A DNA stretch of 22,544 nt, taken from the NCBI GenBank assembly GCA_035470785.1, contig DATIQN010000015.1, positions 1 to 22,544 of the forward strand, given 5' to 3'. The notes beneath the pieces were generated by a model. It worked only from the letters and a program-made list of their open reading frames with translations. It did no database searches and had not been told where the DNA came from. Made by a program: the position numbers and the translations under genes. Positions 1 to 7,704 of this stretch are shown here, in pieces. The stretch comes from Croceibacterium_B sp035470785 (GTDB lineage: Bacteria > Pseudomonadota > Alphaproteobacteria > Sphingomonadales > Sphingomonadaceae). How positions within the stretch are numbered: position 1 is the stretch's first letter; every line of letters starts with the position of its first letter.

Positions 1-165
1 GTCATGACTGGTGGCGGCTCGCTGCTCGCCGGGCTCGATACCGTGCTCAGCGAATCGACCGGCCTGCCGGTCGTGCGTGCCGACGATCCGCTCAACTGCG
101 TCGCTCGCGGCGCCGGGCGGGCGCTCGAGGACCTCGAATACCGCGGCGTGCTGCACACCGTCTGA
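1..165 (+). CDS. mreB: MreB rod-shape actin homologue, C-terminal end only
   Basis: The window opens inside a + strand reading frame that gives 54 residues and ends in TGA at 163-165. The visible part has the Thr-Gly-Gly-Gly-Ser turn followed by a leucine-rich helix, then Gly-Leu-Pro-Val and Asp-Asp-Pro-Leu, then a Val-Ala-Arg-Gly stretch. This is the usual C-terminal end of bacterial MreB, the actin-like filament protein that directs lateral wall synthesis under the inner membrane. The rest of the gene lies upstream of the window. mreCD would be expected downstream in many alphaproteobacteria, but here the next gene is on the opposite strand and converges. An MreB-like paralogue cannot be excluded from 54 residues. 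Confidence 0.85.
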   Translation, partial: VMTGGGSLLAGLDTVLSESTGLPVVRADDPLNCVARGAGRALEDLEYRGVLHTV

Positions 166-172
166 GACGGTG
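156..172. terminator. Short hairpin centred on the mreB stop codon
   Basis: A perfect 7-bp inverted repeat (CACCGTC / GACGGTG) has the TGA stop of mreB as its three-base loop. It sits in the 15-base gap between two converging genes, so a bidirectional stop signal would make sense. There is no T-run on either side and the stem is short, so this is only a weak terminator candidate. Confidence 0.25.
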
Positions 173-180
173 CAGAGCCG

Positions 181-702
181 CTAGTCGACGACCGGTCGCC
201 TGACCACCGGCTCTTCCACTGCGGGCTCCCTGACCACCGTCGTGGTGTGATCCGGCGCGACCGCCGTCGCACCCTCGGCCTTGCCTTCGGCGCGGGCGAC
301 GCGCAGCTCGGCGTCGTGGATCTTATCGCGCGCACGCCAGTGGTCGTAGCTCCAGCGCATCTGGCCATAGGCGAAGACCATCAGCATGCCGCCCATGATC
401 GCCAAGTTCTTGAGCGCGTTGACCTGCTGCGCGGGGTCGGTGAGCGCGTTGTGGAAGAAGAGGTTCGTCAGGCCGACGTAGACGAACAGCACGATCGAGG
501 TCAGCCGGGTCATCAGGCCGATGGCGAGGAGCAGACCGGCGACCAGCTCGAAAATGCCGACGCCCATCGCCATGTTCGACGGCAGGCCGGCCGCCGCCAT
601 CATACTAGCGGCGGGCGCGGGATCGATTATTTTGCCGACTCCCGAGACGATGAAGATGACGGCAAGTAGGATGCGCCCGATCAGCGCGGCAATCATCGAC
701 AT
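181..702 (-). CDS. DoxX-family membrane protein
   Basis: The product has 173 residues. The ATG at 702 is chosen over the upstream in-frame start at 732 because a GGGGAGAG ribosome binding site lies six bases before it and the first membrane helix begins directly after it. Four hydrophobic segments are visible, starting near residues 3, 40, 60 and 98, with the Gly-Lys-Ile loop after helix 1 and the Asn-Leu-Phe-Phe-His motif between helices 3 and 4. These are typical of the DoxX/SURF4-like family of inner-membrane proteins, whose biochemical role is poorly defined; some members act in sulfur or redox homeostasis. The last roughly 45 residues are a soluble charged tail rich in Ala, Glu, Val and Pro, absent from most short DoxX proteins. 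It follows dcd on the same strand after a 52-base gap. Confidence 0.85.
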   Translation of the reverse strand: MSMIAALIGRILLAVIFIVSGVGKIIDPAPAASMMAAAGLPSNMAMGVGIFELVAGLLLAIGLMTRLTSIVLFVYVGLTNLFFHNALTDPAQQVNALKNLAIMGGMLMVFAYGQMRWSYDHWRARDKIHDAELRVARAEGKAEGATAVAPDHTTTVVREPAVEEPVVRRPVVD

Positions 703-754
703 GGCAACTCTCCCCAAAGCTTGCAGGCGCAACGCACGAGCGACACTTTAGTGC

Positions 755-1309
755 CTAGAGCTTGGGCAGCGTCACGCCCTTCTGGCCCATGTACTTGCCC
801 GCGCGGTCGGCATAGCTCGTCTCGCACGGCTCGTTGCCATGCAGGAACAGGAACTGGCATGCACCCTCGTTGGCGTAGATCTTCGCCGGCAGCGGGGTGG
901 TGTTGGAGAACTCGAGCGTAACGTGGCCTTCCCACTCGGGCTCGAGCGGGGTGACGTTCACGATGATCCCGCAACGAGCATAGGTCGACTTGCCGAGGCA
1001 GATCACCAGAACGTCGCGCGGGATACGGAAGTATTCGACCGTGCGCGCCAGCGCGAAGCTGTTGGGAGGAATGATGCAGACATCGGTCTTGCGGTCGACG
1101 AAGCTGTTCGAGGCGAAGTTCTTGGGGTCGACGATTGCGCTGTCGACGTTGGTGAAGATCTTAAACTCGTCGGCCACCCGCGCGTCGTAGCCGTACGACG
1201 ACAGGCCGTAGGAAATGCACCCCTCGCGCCGCTGCGCTTCGACGAACGGCTCGATCATGCCGGTCGCCTGGGCGTTTTCCCGAATCCAGCGGTCGTTGAG
1301 AATCGTCAT
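755..1309 (-). CDS. dcd: dCTP deaminase
   Basis: The product is 184 residues, the normal length for this family. It converts dCTP to dUTP and ammonia, feeding thymidylate synthesis in the cytosol as a homotrimer. Diagnostic parts are the N-terminal Leu-Asn-Asp-Arg-Trp-Ile, the Ser-Ser-Tyr-Gly-Tyr-Asp segment near residues 37-42, the Gly-Lys-Ser-Thr-Tyr-Ala-Arg loop near 107-113 that lines the active site, and Glu-Pro-Glu-Trp-Glu-Gly-His with the catalytic glutamate near residues 123-135. The C-terminal Lys-Tyr-Met-Gly-Gln-Lys-Gly is the flexible lid. The start ATG at 1309 fits family alignments; the ribosome binding site is weak. It follows putA on the same strand with a 48-base gap and may share its transcript. 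Confidence 0.95.
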   Translation of the reverse strand: MTILNDRWIRENAQATGMIEPFVEAQRREGCISYGLSSYGYDARVADEFKIFTNVDSAIVDPKNFASNSFVDRKTDVCIIPPNSFALARTVEYFRIPRDVLVICLGKSTYARCGIIVNVTPLEPEWEGHVTLEFSNTTPLPAKIYANEGACQFLFLHGNEPCETSYADRAGKYMGQKGVTLPKL

Positions 1310-1357
1310 GCGCGAGGGATTCCGGAGCCGCGGGCTGCAGGCAAGGGATCGCGCAAC

Positions 1358-4300
1358 TTATCCCCCGGCGAGCAAGCTGGCGTTACCCCCCGCGGCGGTC
1401 GTGTCGACCGTCACCACCCGCTCTATGGCGAAGCGCGGCAGGTAGTGTGGGCCGCCGGCCTTGGGTCCGGTTCCGGAGAGTCCCTCGCCGCCGAACGGCT
1501 GGCTGCCGACCACCGCGCCGATCTGGTTGCGGTTGACGTAGAGATTGCCAACCCGGGCGTGCGCCTCGACGAAATGGCGCACCGAATCGATCCGGCTGTG
1601 CAGCCCGAGGGTCAGACCGAAACCGGTCGAATTGATCTCGTCGATCACGCCGGCGAGGTTACCGGCCTGCCAGCGCACGACATGGAGCACCGGACCGAAA
1701 TTTTCCTGGGTCAGCTCGTGGATCGAACCGATCTCGATGATCGTCGGCGCAACGAACGTGCCGCCCTTCGCGCCCTTCGGCAGCTCGCGCCGCCACAGCG
1801 GGCACCCGGCCTTGTTCATCGCTGCAACGTGCTTATCGAGCGCCGCCTTGGCCTCGGCGTCGATCACCGGGCCAACGTCGGTTTCGACGCGCTCGGGATC
1901 GCCGATCACCAGCGCCTCGAACCCGCCGCGGATCATCGCCAGCGTGGAATCGGCGATGTCTTCCTGCAGGTAAACCACGCGCAAGGCCGAACAGCGCTGT
2001 CCAGCTGACTGGAACGCGCTCGCCATCACGTCGCGGGTGACCTGCTCGGGCAGCGCGGAAGAATCGACGATCAGCGCGTTCTGCCCGCCGGTTTCGGCGA
2101 TCAGCGTCGCGAGCGGACCTTTGCGCGCAGCGAGCGCGCGGTTGATCTCGTGCGCGGTCTCGGTCGAGCCGGTGAAGGCGACACCGGCGAGGCGCGGGTC
2201 CGAGGTTAGCGCCGCGCCAACCTTGCCGTCGCCGGGCATGAACTGGAGCACGTAGTCGGGAATTCCCGCCTCGTGGCACAGACTGACCGCCAGCGCGGCG
2301 ATCAGCGGGGTCTGCTCGGCCGGCTTGGCGAGAACGCTGTTGCCCGCGGCAAGCGCGGCGACGGTCATCCCGGTAAAGATCGCCAGCGGGAAGTTCCAGG
2401 GGCTGATCGTGGCGAACACGCCGCGGCCGTGCAGGCGCAGCGTGTTGTCCTCGCCGGTCGGTCCCGGCATCGGGTGCGGCCCAGCGAACAGCCGCCGCGC
2501 CTCGGCGGCGTAATAGCGCAGAAAATCGACCGCCTCGCGCACTTCGAGCACGGCATCGAGCATGGTTTTGCCCGCCTCACGCTGGCACAGCGAGATGAAC
2601 TCGGCCGTGTGCGCTTCGTAGAGATCGGCGGCGCGATCGAGCAGTTGCGCGCGGGCTGCTCCGCCGAGCGCGTCCCAGCCGAACTGCGCAGCGACGGCGC
2701 GCGAAAAGGCGAGGTCGATGTCCTTCGCGCCGGCGTAGAGCACCTGGCCTACTACTTCGCTGTTGTCCTGCGGCGAGCGGACTTCATGCGTCTCCCCGCC
2801 CTTGCCCGCGAGGACAGTCGGCGCGGCGGCCCACTCGCGGCCATCGAGCGAGCGCAACTCGGCCAGCAGCGGCACGCGCACCAGCGGGTCGGCGAGGTCG
2901 ACCCCGTGGCTGTTCTTGCGGTCGGGGAAGATGTCCGCCGGCAGTGGGATCGCCGGATTGCGGCGCGGTTCGAGTGCGGCGAGGTCGCGTACCGGATCGG
3001 CGGTCAGTTCGGCGACCGGCACTTCGGCATCGGCCATGCGATTGACGAAGCTCGAATTGGCGCCGTTTTCGAGCAGGCGGCGCACGAGGTAGGCGAGCAG
3101 GTCCTTGTGGCCGCCGACTGGGGCATAAATGCGCACGCGGGTCGGACGGTCGCCTTCTTCCTCGGCGAGAACATCGTAGACGTCTTCGCCCATGCCGTGG
3201 AGGCGCTGGAACTCGAACTCGCGCCCGGCCGCCAGCGCCTTGATCGCGCCGATGGTGTAGGCGTTGTGCGTCGCGAACGCGGGATAGATCGCGTCCTCCG
3301 CCGCAAGGAGCTTGGCGGCGCAGGCGAGATACGACACGTCGGTCGCGATTTTGCGGGTGAACACCGGGTAGTCGCGATAGCCGCCGACCTGGCTGAGCTT
3401 GATCTCGCTGTCCCAGTAGGCGCCCTTGACCAGCCGGACCATCAGCCGGCAGTTATGCCGCCGGGCAAGCGCGACGACCCAGTCGACAAGGGGCACCGCG
3501 CGCTTTTGGTAGGCCTGCAGCGCCAGACCGAAACCCTGCCAGCCGCCTTCGAACAGCGTTTCGTCGGCAACCAGCGCTTCGATGATGTCGAGGCTCAGCT
3601 CGAGTCGCTCGGCTTCCTCGGCGTCAATCGTGAAGTGAATGTCGGCCTTGCGCGCGGCCAAGGCCAGTTCGCGCACCATCGGCACCAGCGCCGCCTTGGC
3701 CGCCTCGGCGTGGTAGAAGTCGTAACGCGGATAGAGCGCGGAGAGTTTGACCGAAATGCCCGGGCTCGCCTTGACCCCGCCCTTGGCGTCCTTCGCCAGC
3801 CGCTTGATCGCCGCCGCATAGCTGGCACGGTAGCGCTCGGCGTCGGCAAAGGTCATCGCCGCCTCGCCGAGCATGTCGAAACTGTGCGACAGGCCCTTCT
3901 TGCGCTCGGGCGCGGCGCGCTTGAGCGCCTCGTCGATCGTCCGCCCGAACACGAACTGCCCGCCGAGAATGCGCATCGCCTGCAGCGTCGCCTGGCGGAT
4001 TACCGGCTCGCCGAGCCGCGCGGTCGCGCGGCGCAGCGTGCTCGCCATGCCCGCTTCGGCCTCGCGGCCGCGCAGCACTTGGCCGGTGAGCATGAGCGAG
4101 AAGGTCGCCGCGTTGACGAAGGTCGAGCTGCTTTCGCCCAAGTGTTCACCCCAGTCGATCCCGGCGACCTTGTCGTGGATCAGCGCGTCGGCCGTTTCGG
4201 TGTCGGGCACGCGCAGCAGCGCTTCGGCAAGGCACATCAGCGCGATGCCTTCCTCGGTCGCGAGGCCGTAACTCTGCAGGAACGCGTCGAGCCCCGCCGC

Positions 4301-4453
4301 CTTGCGCCCGCGCGCGCCTTCGACGAGCTTGGCGGCGAGCTTGGCGGCGGCGGCGTGCACGGCGGAGGCGGAAGCCGCCTGCCGCAAGCGCTCGGCAACG
4401 CAGGCCTCCTCGTCCGTGCGGAAGGCCTGGCGGAGTGCGCTGCGGTCGATCAT
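1358..4453 (-). CDS. putA: Bifunctional proline dehydrogenase / P5C dehydrogenase
   Basis: The product has 1031 residues and oxidises proline to glutamate in two steps. The FAD-dependent proline dehydrogenase barrel covers roughly residues 170-460, with Gly-Ile-Ser-Val-Lys-Leu-Ser-Ala-Leu, Arg-Leu-Val-Lys-Gly-Ala-Tyr-Trp near 339 and the Arg-Leu-His-Gly-Met-Gly-Glu loop. The aldehyde dehydrogenase part covers roughly 520-1000, with Ser-Pro-Trp-Asn-Phe-Pro, Glu787 in a Glu-Thr-Gly-Gly motif and the catalytic Cys821 in Gly-Gln-Arg-Cys-Ser. There is no N-terminal ribbon-helix-helix domain, so this is the short form that does not regulate its own transcription. The ATG at 4453 is preferred to an in-frame GTG at 4468 because AGGGG lies just upstream of it. 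It lies 43 bases after the MBL gene on the same strand. Confidence 0.97.
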   Translation of the reverse strand: MIDRSALRQAFRTDEEACVAERLRQAASASAVHAAAAKLAAKLVEGARGRKAAGLDAFLQSYGLATEEGIALMCLAEALLRVPDTETADALIHDKVAGIDWGEHLGESSSTFVNAATFSLMLTGQVLRGREAEAGMASTLRRATARLGEPVIRQATLQAMRILGGQFVFGRTIDEALKRAAPERKKGLSHSFDMLGEAAMTFADAERYRASYAAAIKRLAKDAKGGVKASPGISVKLSALYPRYDFYHAEAAKAALVPMVRELALAARKADIHFTIDAEEAERLELSLDIIEALVADETLFEGGWQGFGLALQAYQKRAVPLVDWVVALARRHNCRLMVRLVKGAYWDSEIKLSQVGGYRDYPVFTRKIATDVSYLACAAKLLAAEDAIYPAFATHNAYTIGAIKALAAGREFEFQRLHGMGEDVYDVLAEEEGDRPTRVRIYAPVGGHKDLLAYLVRRLLENGANSSFVNRMADAEVPVAELTADPVRDLAALEPRRNPAIPLPADIFPDRKNSHGVDLADPLVRVPLLAELRSLDGREWAAAPTVLAGKGGETHEVRSPQDNSEVVGQVLYAGAKDIDLAFSRAVAAQFGWDALGGAARAQLLDRAADLYEAHTAEFISLCQREAGKTMLDAVLEVREAVDFLRYYAAEARRLFAGPHPMPGPTGEDNTLRLHGRGVFATISPWNFPLAIFTGMTVAALAAGNSVLAKPAEQTPLIAALAVSLCHEAGIPDYVLQFMPGDGKVGAALTSDPRLAGVAFTGSTETAHEINRALAARKGPLATLIAETGGQNALIVDSSALPEQVTRDVMASAFQSAGQRCSALRVVYLQEDIADSTLAMIRGGFEALVIGDPERVETDVGPVIDAEAKAALDKHVAAMNKAGCPLWRRELPKGAKGGTFVAPTIIEIGSIHELTQENFGPVLHVVRWQAGNLAGVIDEINSTGFGLTLGLHSRIDSVRHFVEAHARVGNLYVNRNQIGAVVGSQPFGGEGLSGTGPKAGGPHYLPRFAIERVVTVDTTAAGGNASLLAGG

Positions 4454-4496
4454 GCGGCGCCCCTGCACCCGGTTTCAGCTGTAATCAAGCGAAGCG

Positions 4497-5387
4497 TCAG
4501 CCCTCGATCCACTCGTAGCGGAACGCATCGCCGTCGCGCTTCACACGCCCCGCGCTGGTCCGCCGGAAGTGCGCGGGGAAACACAGCAAATCCTCGTCCG
4601 CCGCGCGGTCCATCGTCCGCTTGCGGGTCGCGCTGGCCATCGCCCCGTCGGCGTCGAAGGCAAACTTCAGGTCGTGCCGGATCAGCTGCACCGGGTGGTG
4701 GATCACGTCGCCCCAGAACAACGCTGGCGGCCCGCCGGCCTCGGCGCTGATCGTGCAGCAGCCGGGTGAGTGGCCGAACGCCGGCTCGATCCAGATCCCG
4801 TCGCCGATTTCGCGGTGAGCGACGAAATTCTCGTCGACCAGCTCTCCCTTGCCGGCCTCCATGATCGGCACGATCGAATCGAGGAACGCCTCGTAGTGCA
4901 GCGCCTCACCCTCGGGGTTGCTCTGGAAGTATTCGTAGTCGCGCTTGCCGAAGAGGTATTTCGCGTTGGCGAAGGTCGGCACCCACTTGCCGTTTTCGAG
5001 CCGGGTGTTCCAGCCGACGTGGTCGAAGTGCAGGTGGGTGCACATCACCAGGTCGATGTCCTTTGGCGCGAAGCCGGCGCGGCGCAGGTTGCCGAGATAA
5101 TCGGTGTCGAGCTGGTTGACCTCGGGCAGCGAGCGATTCTTGTGGTTGCCGTCGCAGGTGTCGATCAGGATCGTCCGGCCGTCGAGCTCAATCACCCAGC
5201 TGTGGACCGAGAAGGTCATGAAACTGGTTTCGGGGTCGGCGTTGACCTCGTCGGGTTGGTCGTACCAGGTCAGAAGCCGTTCCATGTCCGCCCGCGTGGT
5301 GCCCGGCAGCTGGCCGAGCAGCGGTACGGGACTGTCCATCTCGTGCACCTTGTGGATGCGCATGCGCCCGAGCTCGATCGGCTTCAT
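4497..5387 (-). CDS. MBL-fold metallo-hydrolase (AHL-lactonase-like)
   Basis: The product has 296 residues of the metallo-beta-lactamase superfamily. Zinc ligands are visible: His118, His120, Asp122 and His123 in Thr-His-Leu-His-Phe-Asp-His-Val, then Gly-His-Ser-Pro-Gly-Cys, the bridging aspartate in Trp-Gly-Asp-Val-Ile-His-His, and a late histidine in Phe-Pro-Ala-His-Phe. This layout resembles the N-acyl-homoserine lactonase and related lactonase/esterase clade. No signal peptide is seen, so it should be cytosolic. The start at 5387 has a GGGAGAG ribosome binding site at good spacing. It is divergent from a thiamine-diphosphate enzyme across 51 bases and is followed by putA, so it may serve catabolism rather than quorum quenching. 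The substrate cannot be read from the sequence. Confidence 0.9.
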   Translation of the reverse strand: MKPIELGRMRIHKVHEMDSPVPLLGQLPGTTRADMERLLTWYDQPDEVNADPETSFMTFSVHSWVIELDGRTILIDTCDGNHKNRSLPEVNQLDTDYLGNLRRAGFAPKDIDLVMCTHLHFDHVGWNTRLENGKWVPTFANAKYLFGKRDYEYFQSNPEGEALHYEAFLDSIVPIMEAGKGELVDENFVAHREIGDGIWIEPAFGHSPGCCTISAEAGGPPALFWGDVIHHPVQLIRHDLKFAFDADGAMASATRKRTMDRAADEDLLCFPAHFRRTSAGRVKRDGDAFRYEWIEG

Positions 5388-5438
5388 TGCTCTCTCCCGC
5401 CGGCTGTTCTAGCCGATGCGCGCATCTTGGGAGAAAGC
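5388..5438. promoter_or_regulatory. Divergent intergenic region with two palindromes
   Basis: These 51 bases separate the start codons of two divergent genes. They hold a 5-bp inverted repeat (CGGCT / AGCCG, 5401-5415) and, overlapping its last base, a perfect 12-bp palindrome GATGCGCGCATC at 5415-5426. Both ribosome binding sites (GGGAGAG to the left, GGGAGA to the right) flank them. A shared operator for one regulator is a reasonable inference. I cannot assign -35/-10 boxes with confidence. Confidence 0.4.
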
Positions 5439-7112
5439 ATGAGACAGGGCAACGGCCAAGCGGACTATCCGGTCCACGCCAACGGCACGGTCGCCGACGC
5501 GATCGCCGCGGTGCTCAAGCGCGAGGGCGTGACGGTGGTGTTCGGATACCCGCGCAACCAGGTTCTCGAAGCCGCCGCGCGGATCGACATCCGCACCGTC
5601 ATCGTCCGGCAGGAACGCACCGGGCTGCACATGGCCGACGCGATGAGCCGCATGAGCAAGGGCGGCGAGATGGGCGTGTTCGTCATGCAGCAGGGCCCTG
5701 GGGCGGAGAACGCCATGGGCGGCGTCGCGCAGGCCTTCGCCGAGAGCGTGCCGGTGCTGGTGATGCCGCAGGGCTACGCGTTGAGCCAGATGTACGTGCC
5801 GTTCAATTTCAACTCGGTGCGCTCGATGGCGAGCTACGCCAAGCACGCCGAGCCGCTGACGAGCGGGGACCAGGTCGTGCCGGTGCTGCGGCGAGCGTTC
5901 GCGATGCTGCGCAACGGCCGCCCGCAGCCGGTGGTGATCGAACTGCCCTACGACGTGCTCGACAAGCCGTACGAGGGCGCGTTCGATTATGCGCCCGGCA
6001 AGGTGGTGCGCTCGCAGCCGGCGCAGGCGGAGATCGCAGCCGCCGCCGAGCTGCTGCTCGCTGCCGAGAACCCCGCGATCTACGCCGGGCAGGGCATCCA
6101 CTGGTCCGAGGCTTACGACGAGCTGCGCGCGCTCGCCGAGCACCTCGCGATTCCGGTGATGACCAGTCTCCCCGGCAAGAGCGCGTGCGACGAGACGCAC
6201 CCGCTCGCGCTCGGCTCGGGCGGCAACGGGATCAACGGCTGTGTTCGAAAATGGCTCGACGAATGCGACTTGCTGTTCGGCGTCGGCTGCAGTTTCACCG
6301 CGACTTCGTTCGGCCTCGCCATCCCGCCGGGCAAGCGAGTGATCCACGCCACGCTCGACCCGCTCGACATCGACAAGTCGGTGCCGAGCGAACTGGCGCT
6401 GGCGGGCGATGCGAAGCTCACGCTGGCGGCGCTGCTTGAAGCCGTGAAGCGCTCGGTTCCCGAGCCGCGCGACAGCGGACCTGTGGCGCAGCGCATCAAG
6501 GACGTCGAGCGCGAGTGGCTCGCCAAGTGGGAGGCCAAGCGCTCGTCCGCCGCCGCGCCGCTTTCGCCCTACCGCGTGCTGCGCGACCTCTACGACACGG
6601 TCGACGTGGCCAACTCGATCGTCACCCACGACGCAGGAAGTCCGCGCGACCAACTGGTGCCGTTCTGGAAATGCGTCACCCCGCACAGCTACATTGGCTG
6701 GGGCAAGTCGACGCAGCTGGGTTACGGCCTCGGTCTGGCAATGGGCGCCAAGCTCGCCTGCCCCGACAAGCTGTGCATCAACGTCTGGGGCGATGCGGCG
6801 ATCGGCTTTACCGGCACCGACCTCGAAACCGCCGCGCGCGACCGGATCCCAATCCTGTCGATCCTGCTCAACAACGAGGCGATGGCGATCGAACTGCCGA
6901 TCATGCCGGTCGCCACCGAGAAGTACCGAGCGACCGACATCACCGGCGATTACTCGTTGTTTGCCCGTTCGCTCGGCTGCCACGGCGAGAGAGTGACCGA
7001 AGCGGGCGAGATCGTCCCCGCGTTGAAACGCGCCATCGCGGCAATCGAGGCAGGGCAGCCGGCACTGGTCGAGTTCATCACCGAGAAGGAAACACAGATC
7101 TCACGCGGCTGA
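5439..7112 (+). CDS. Thiamine-diphosphate-dependent enzyme, acetolactate-synthase-like large subunit
   Basis: The product has 557 residues with the three-domain fold of the acetolactate synthase / pyruvate oxidase / decarboxylase family. Glu59, in Val-Arg-Gln-Glu-Arg, is placed as the glutamate that activates the thiazolium ring. The cofactor motif runs from Gly451-Asp452 to Asn478-Asn479. The region after Gly-Tyr-Pro reads Arg-Asn-Gln-Val instead of the Gly-Gly-x-Val usual in acetolactate synthase. No small regulatory subunit gene is next to it, so a role in branched-chain amino acid synthesis is unlikely; a catabolic 2-oxo-acid lyase or carboligase fits better. The ATG at 5439 has GGGAGA upstream; the reading frame stays open further upstream but that part is antisense to the MBL gene. 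The substrate is unknown. Confidence 0.9.
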   Translation: MRQGNGQADYPVHANGTVADAIAAVLKREGVTVVFGYPRNQVLEAAARIDIRTVIVRQERTGLHMADAMSRMSKGGEMGVFVMQQGPGAENAMGGVAQAFAESVPVLVMPQGYALSQMYVPFNFNSVRSMASYAKHAEPLTSGDQVVPVLRRAFAMLRNGRPQPVVIELPYDVLDKPYEGAFDYAPGKVVRSQPAQAEIAAAAELLLAAENPAIYAGQGIHWSEAYDELRALAEHLAIPVMTSLPGKSACDETHPLALGSGGNGINGCVRKWLDECDLLFGVGCSFTATSFGLAIPPGKRVIHATLDPLDIDKSVPSELALAGDAKLTLAALLEAVKRSVPEPRDSGPVAQRIKDVEREWLAKWEAKRSSAAAPLSPYRVLRDLYDTVDVANSIVTHDAGSPRDQLVPFWKCVTPHSYIGWGKSTQLGYGLGLAMGAKLACPDKLCINVWGDAAIGFTGTDLETAARDRIPILSILLNNEAMAIELPIMPVATEKYRATDITGDYSLFARSLGCHGERVTEAGEIVPALKRAIAAIEAGQPALVEFITEKETQISRG

Positions 7113-7403
7113 GCCTCGGCCGAGGCACCGCGTACCGCGATTGCCTTTCCATTGCTCCGCCTGCCCCTCGCCCACGCTCGCGCCCCCGCGGGTGACGGTG
7201 CGCAGCAGGCTGCCATAGCGATCGCGATCGCGGTCGATCGGCTCCAGCCTGAAAAGGCCTCGATTAAGCAAGGTGAGCCGCCGGCTCGTGGCGCGCGCGC
7301 CCAAGGTCGCCTCGCTCCGGCAAGGGGGATGGTTCACCTCGGACGCGTAGATGTAGGCGAAGCGGACCTTTTCGCCGCGGTGCCAGAAGGAAGGGTCATT
7401 GCC
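7101..7403 (-). pseudogene. Remnant of a staphylococcal-nuclease-like (thermonuclease family) gene
   Basis: The minus frame from about 7403 to the TGA at 7101 reads like the body of a small secreted nuclease: Phe-Trp-His-Arg-Gly-Glu-Lys-Val-Arg, then Glu-Val-Asn-His-Pro-x-Cys, Leu-Gly-Ala-Arg-Ala-Thr, Leu-Leu-Asn-Arg-Gly, Asp-Arg-Asp-Arg-Tyr-Gly, Leu-Leu-Arg-Thr-Val-Thr. Family members normally have Asp-Gly-Asp-Thr-Phe before this block and Ala-Asp-Ile-Asp-x-Pro-Glu after it. Here these read Asn-Asp-Pro-Ser-Phe and Ala-Tyr-Ile-Tyr-Ala-Ser-Glu, so the metal-binding aspartates are gone. About five residues seem deleted after Ser-Val-Gly-Glu, and the final Trp-Cys is Arg-Cys. The N-terminus and signal peptide are missing; the frame upstream belongs to the DUF486 gene. 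The 3' end overlaps the end of the thiamine-diphosphate gene. The family assignment is from memory of the family. Confidence 0.6.
7113..7126. terminator. 14-bp palindrome after the thiamine-diphosphate gene
   Basis: GCCTCGGCCGAGGC is a perfect palindrome directly following the TGA at 7110-7112. It could form a hairpin only with some stem bases left unpaired as a loop, and no T-run follows. It also lies inside the decayed nuclease frame, so it may be chance in GC-rich DNA. Confidence 0.2.
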
Positions 7404-7704
7404 CAATGAACATGAACCCCACCGCCGCCATGATGCAGCCGAACGCGGCGACGTATCGCCAGCCGAGCGGCTGGCCAAGCACGACGACTATGAACACGCC
7501 GAAGATCGTCAGCGCGATCGCCTCCTGGGCGATCTTGAGCTGCCCCGGCGTCCACCCATGGGCATAGCCGATACGGTTGGCCGGGACGGCGAGCGAGTAC
7601 TCAACTCCCGCGAGCAGCCAGCTGATTAGGATCACCCAGCCCAGCGGACGCGCCTCGGCGATCGCCGGCCCGCCCTTGAGGTGCCAGTACCAGGCAGTGG
7701 TCAT
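7396..7704 (-). CDS. DUF486 / DMT-family small membrane protein
   Basis: From the first ATG (7704) the product has 102 residues and three hydrophobic segments. Hallmarks of the DUF486 family are Thr-Ala-Trp-Tyr-Trp-His-Leu-Lys at the start, Glu-Tyr-x-Leu-x-Val-Pro-Ala-Asn-Arg-Ile-Gly in the middle and Gln-Pro-Leu-Gly-Trp near the last helix. Family members normally begin about 13 residues earlier, with Met-Pro-Thr and a first membrane helix. That helix is present here (codons 7743 to 7705), but its first codon is ATA and an in-frame TAG lies two codons further up. So the protein either starts at a non-standard codon or at 7704 with most of helix 1 lost. The function of the family is unknown. 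The decayed nuclease remnant follows immediately downstream. Confidence 0.75.
   Translation of the reverse strand: MTTAWYWHLKGGPAIAEARPLGWVILISWLLAGVEYSLAVPANRIGYAHGWTPGQLKIAQEAIALTIFGVFIVVVLGQPLGWRYVAAFGCIMAAVGFMFIGQ

Noticed and set aside
839..2008. 389-residue + strand open frame opposite dcd and the 3' end of putA
   Set aside because: It crosses two real genes in antisense and shows no recognisable motif.
2273..4750. 825-residue + strand open frame opposite putA
   Set aside because: It lies antisense to a clear putA; long antisense frames are expected in GC-rich codon usage. Its composition (Arg, Gly, Glu, Val-rich, no domain) is that of a shadow.
5409..6983. 524-residue minus-strand open frame opposite the thiamine-diphosphate enzyme
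   Set aside because: It is the mirror of a well-supported gene, with His/Arg/Ala-rich low-complexity content and no domain.
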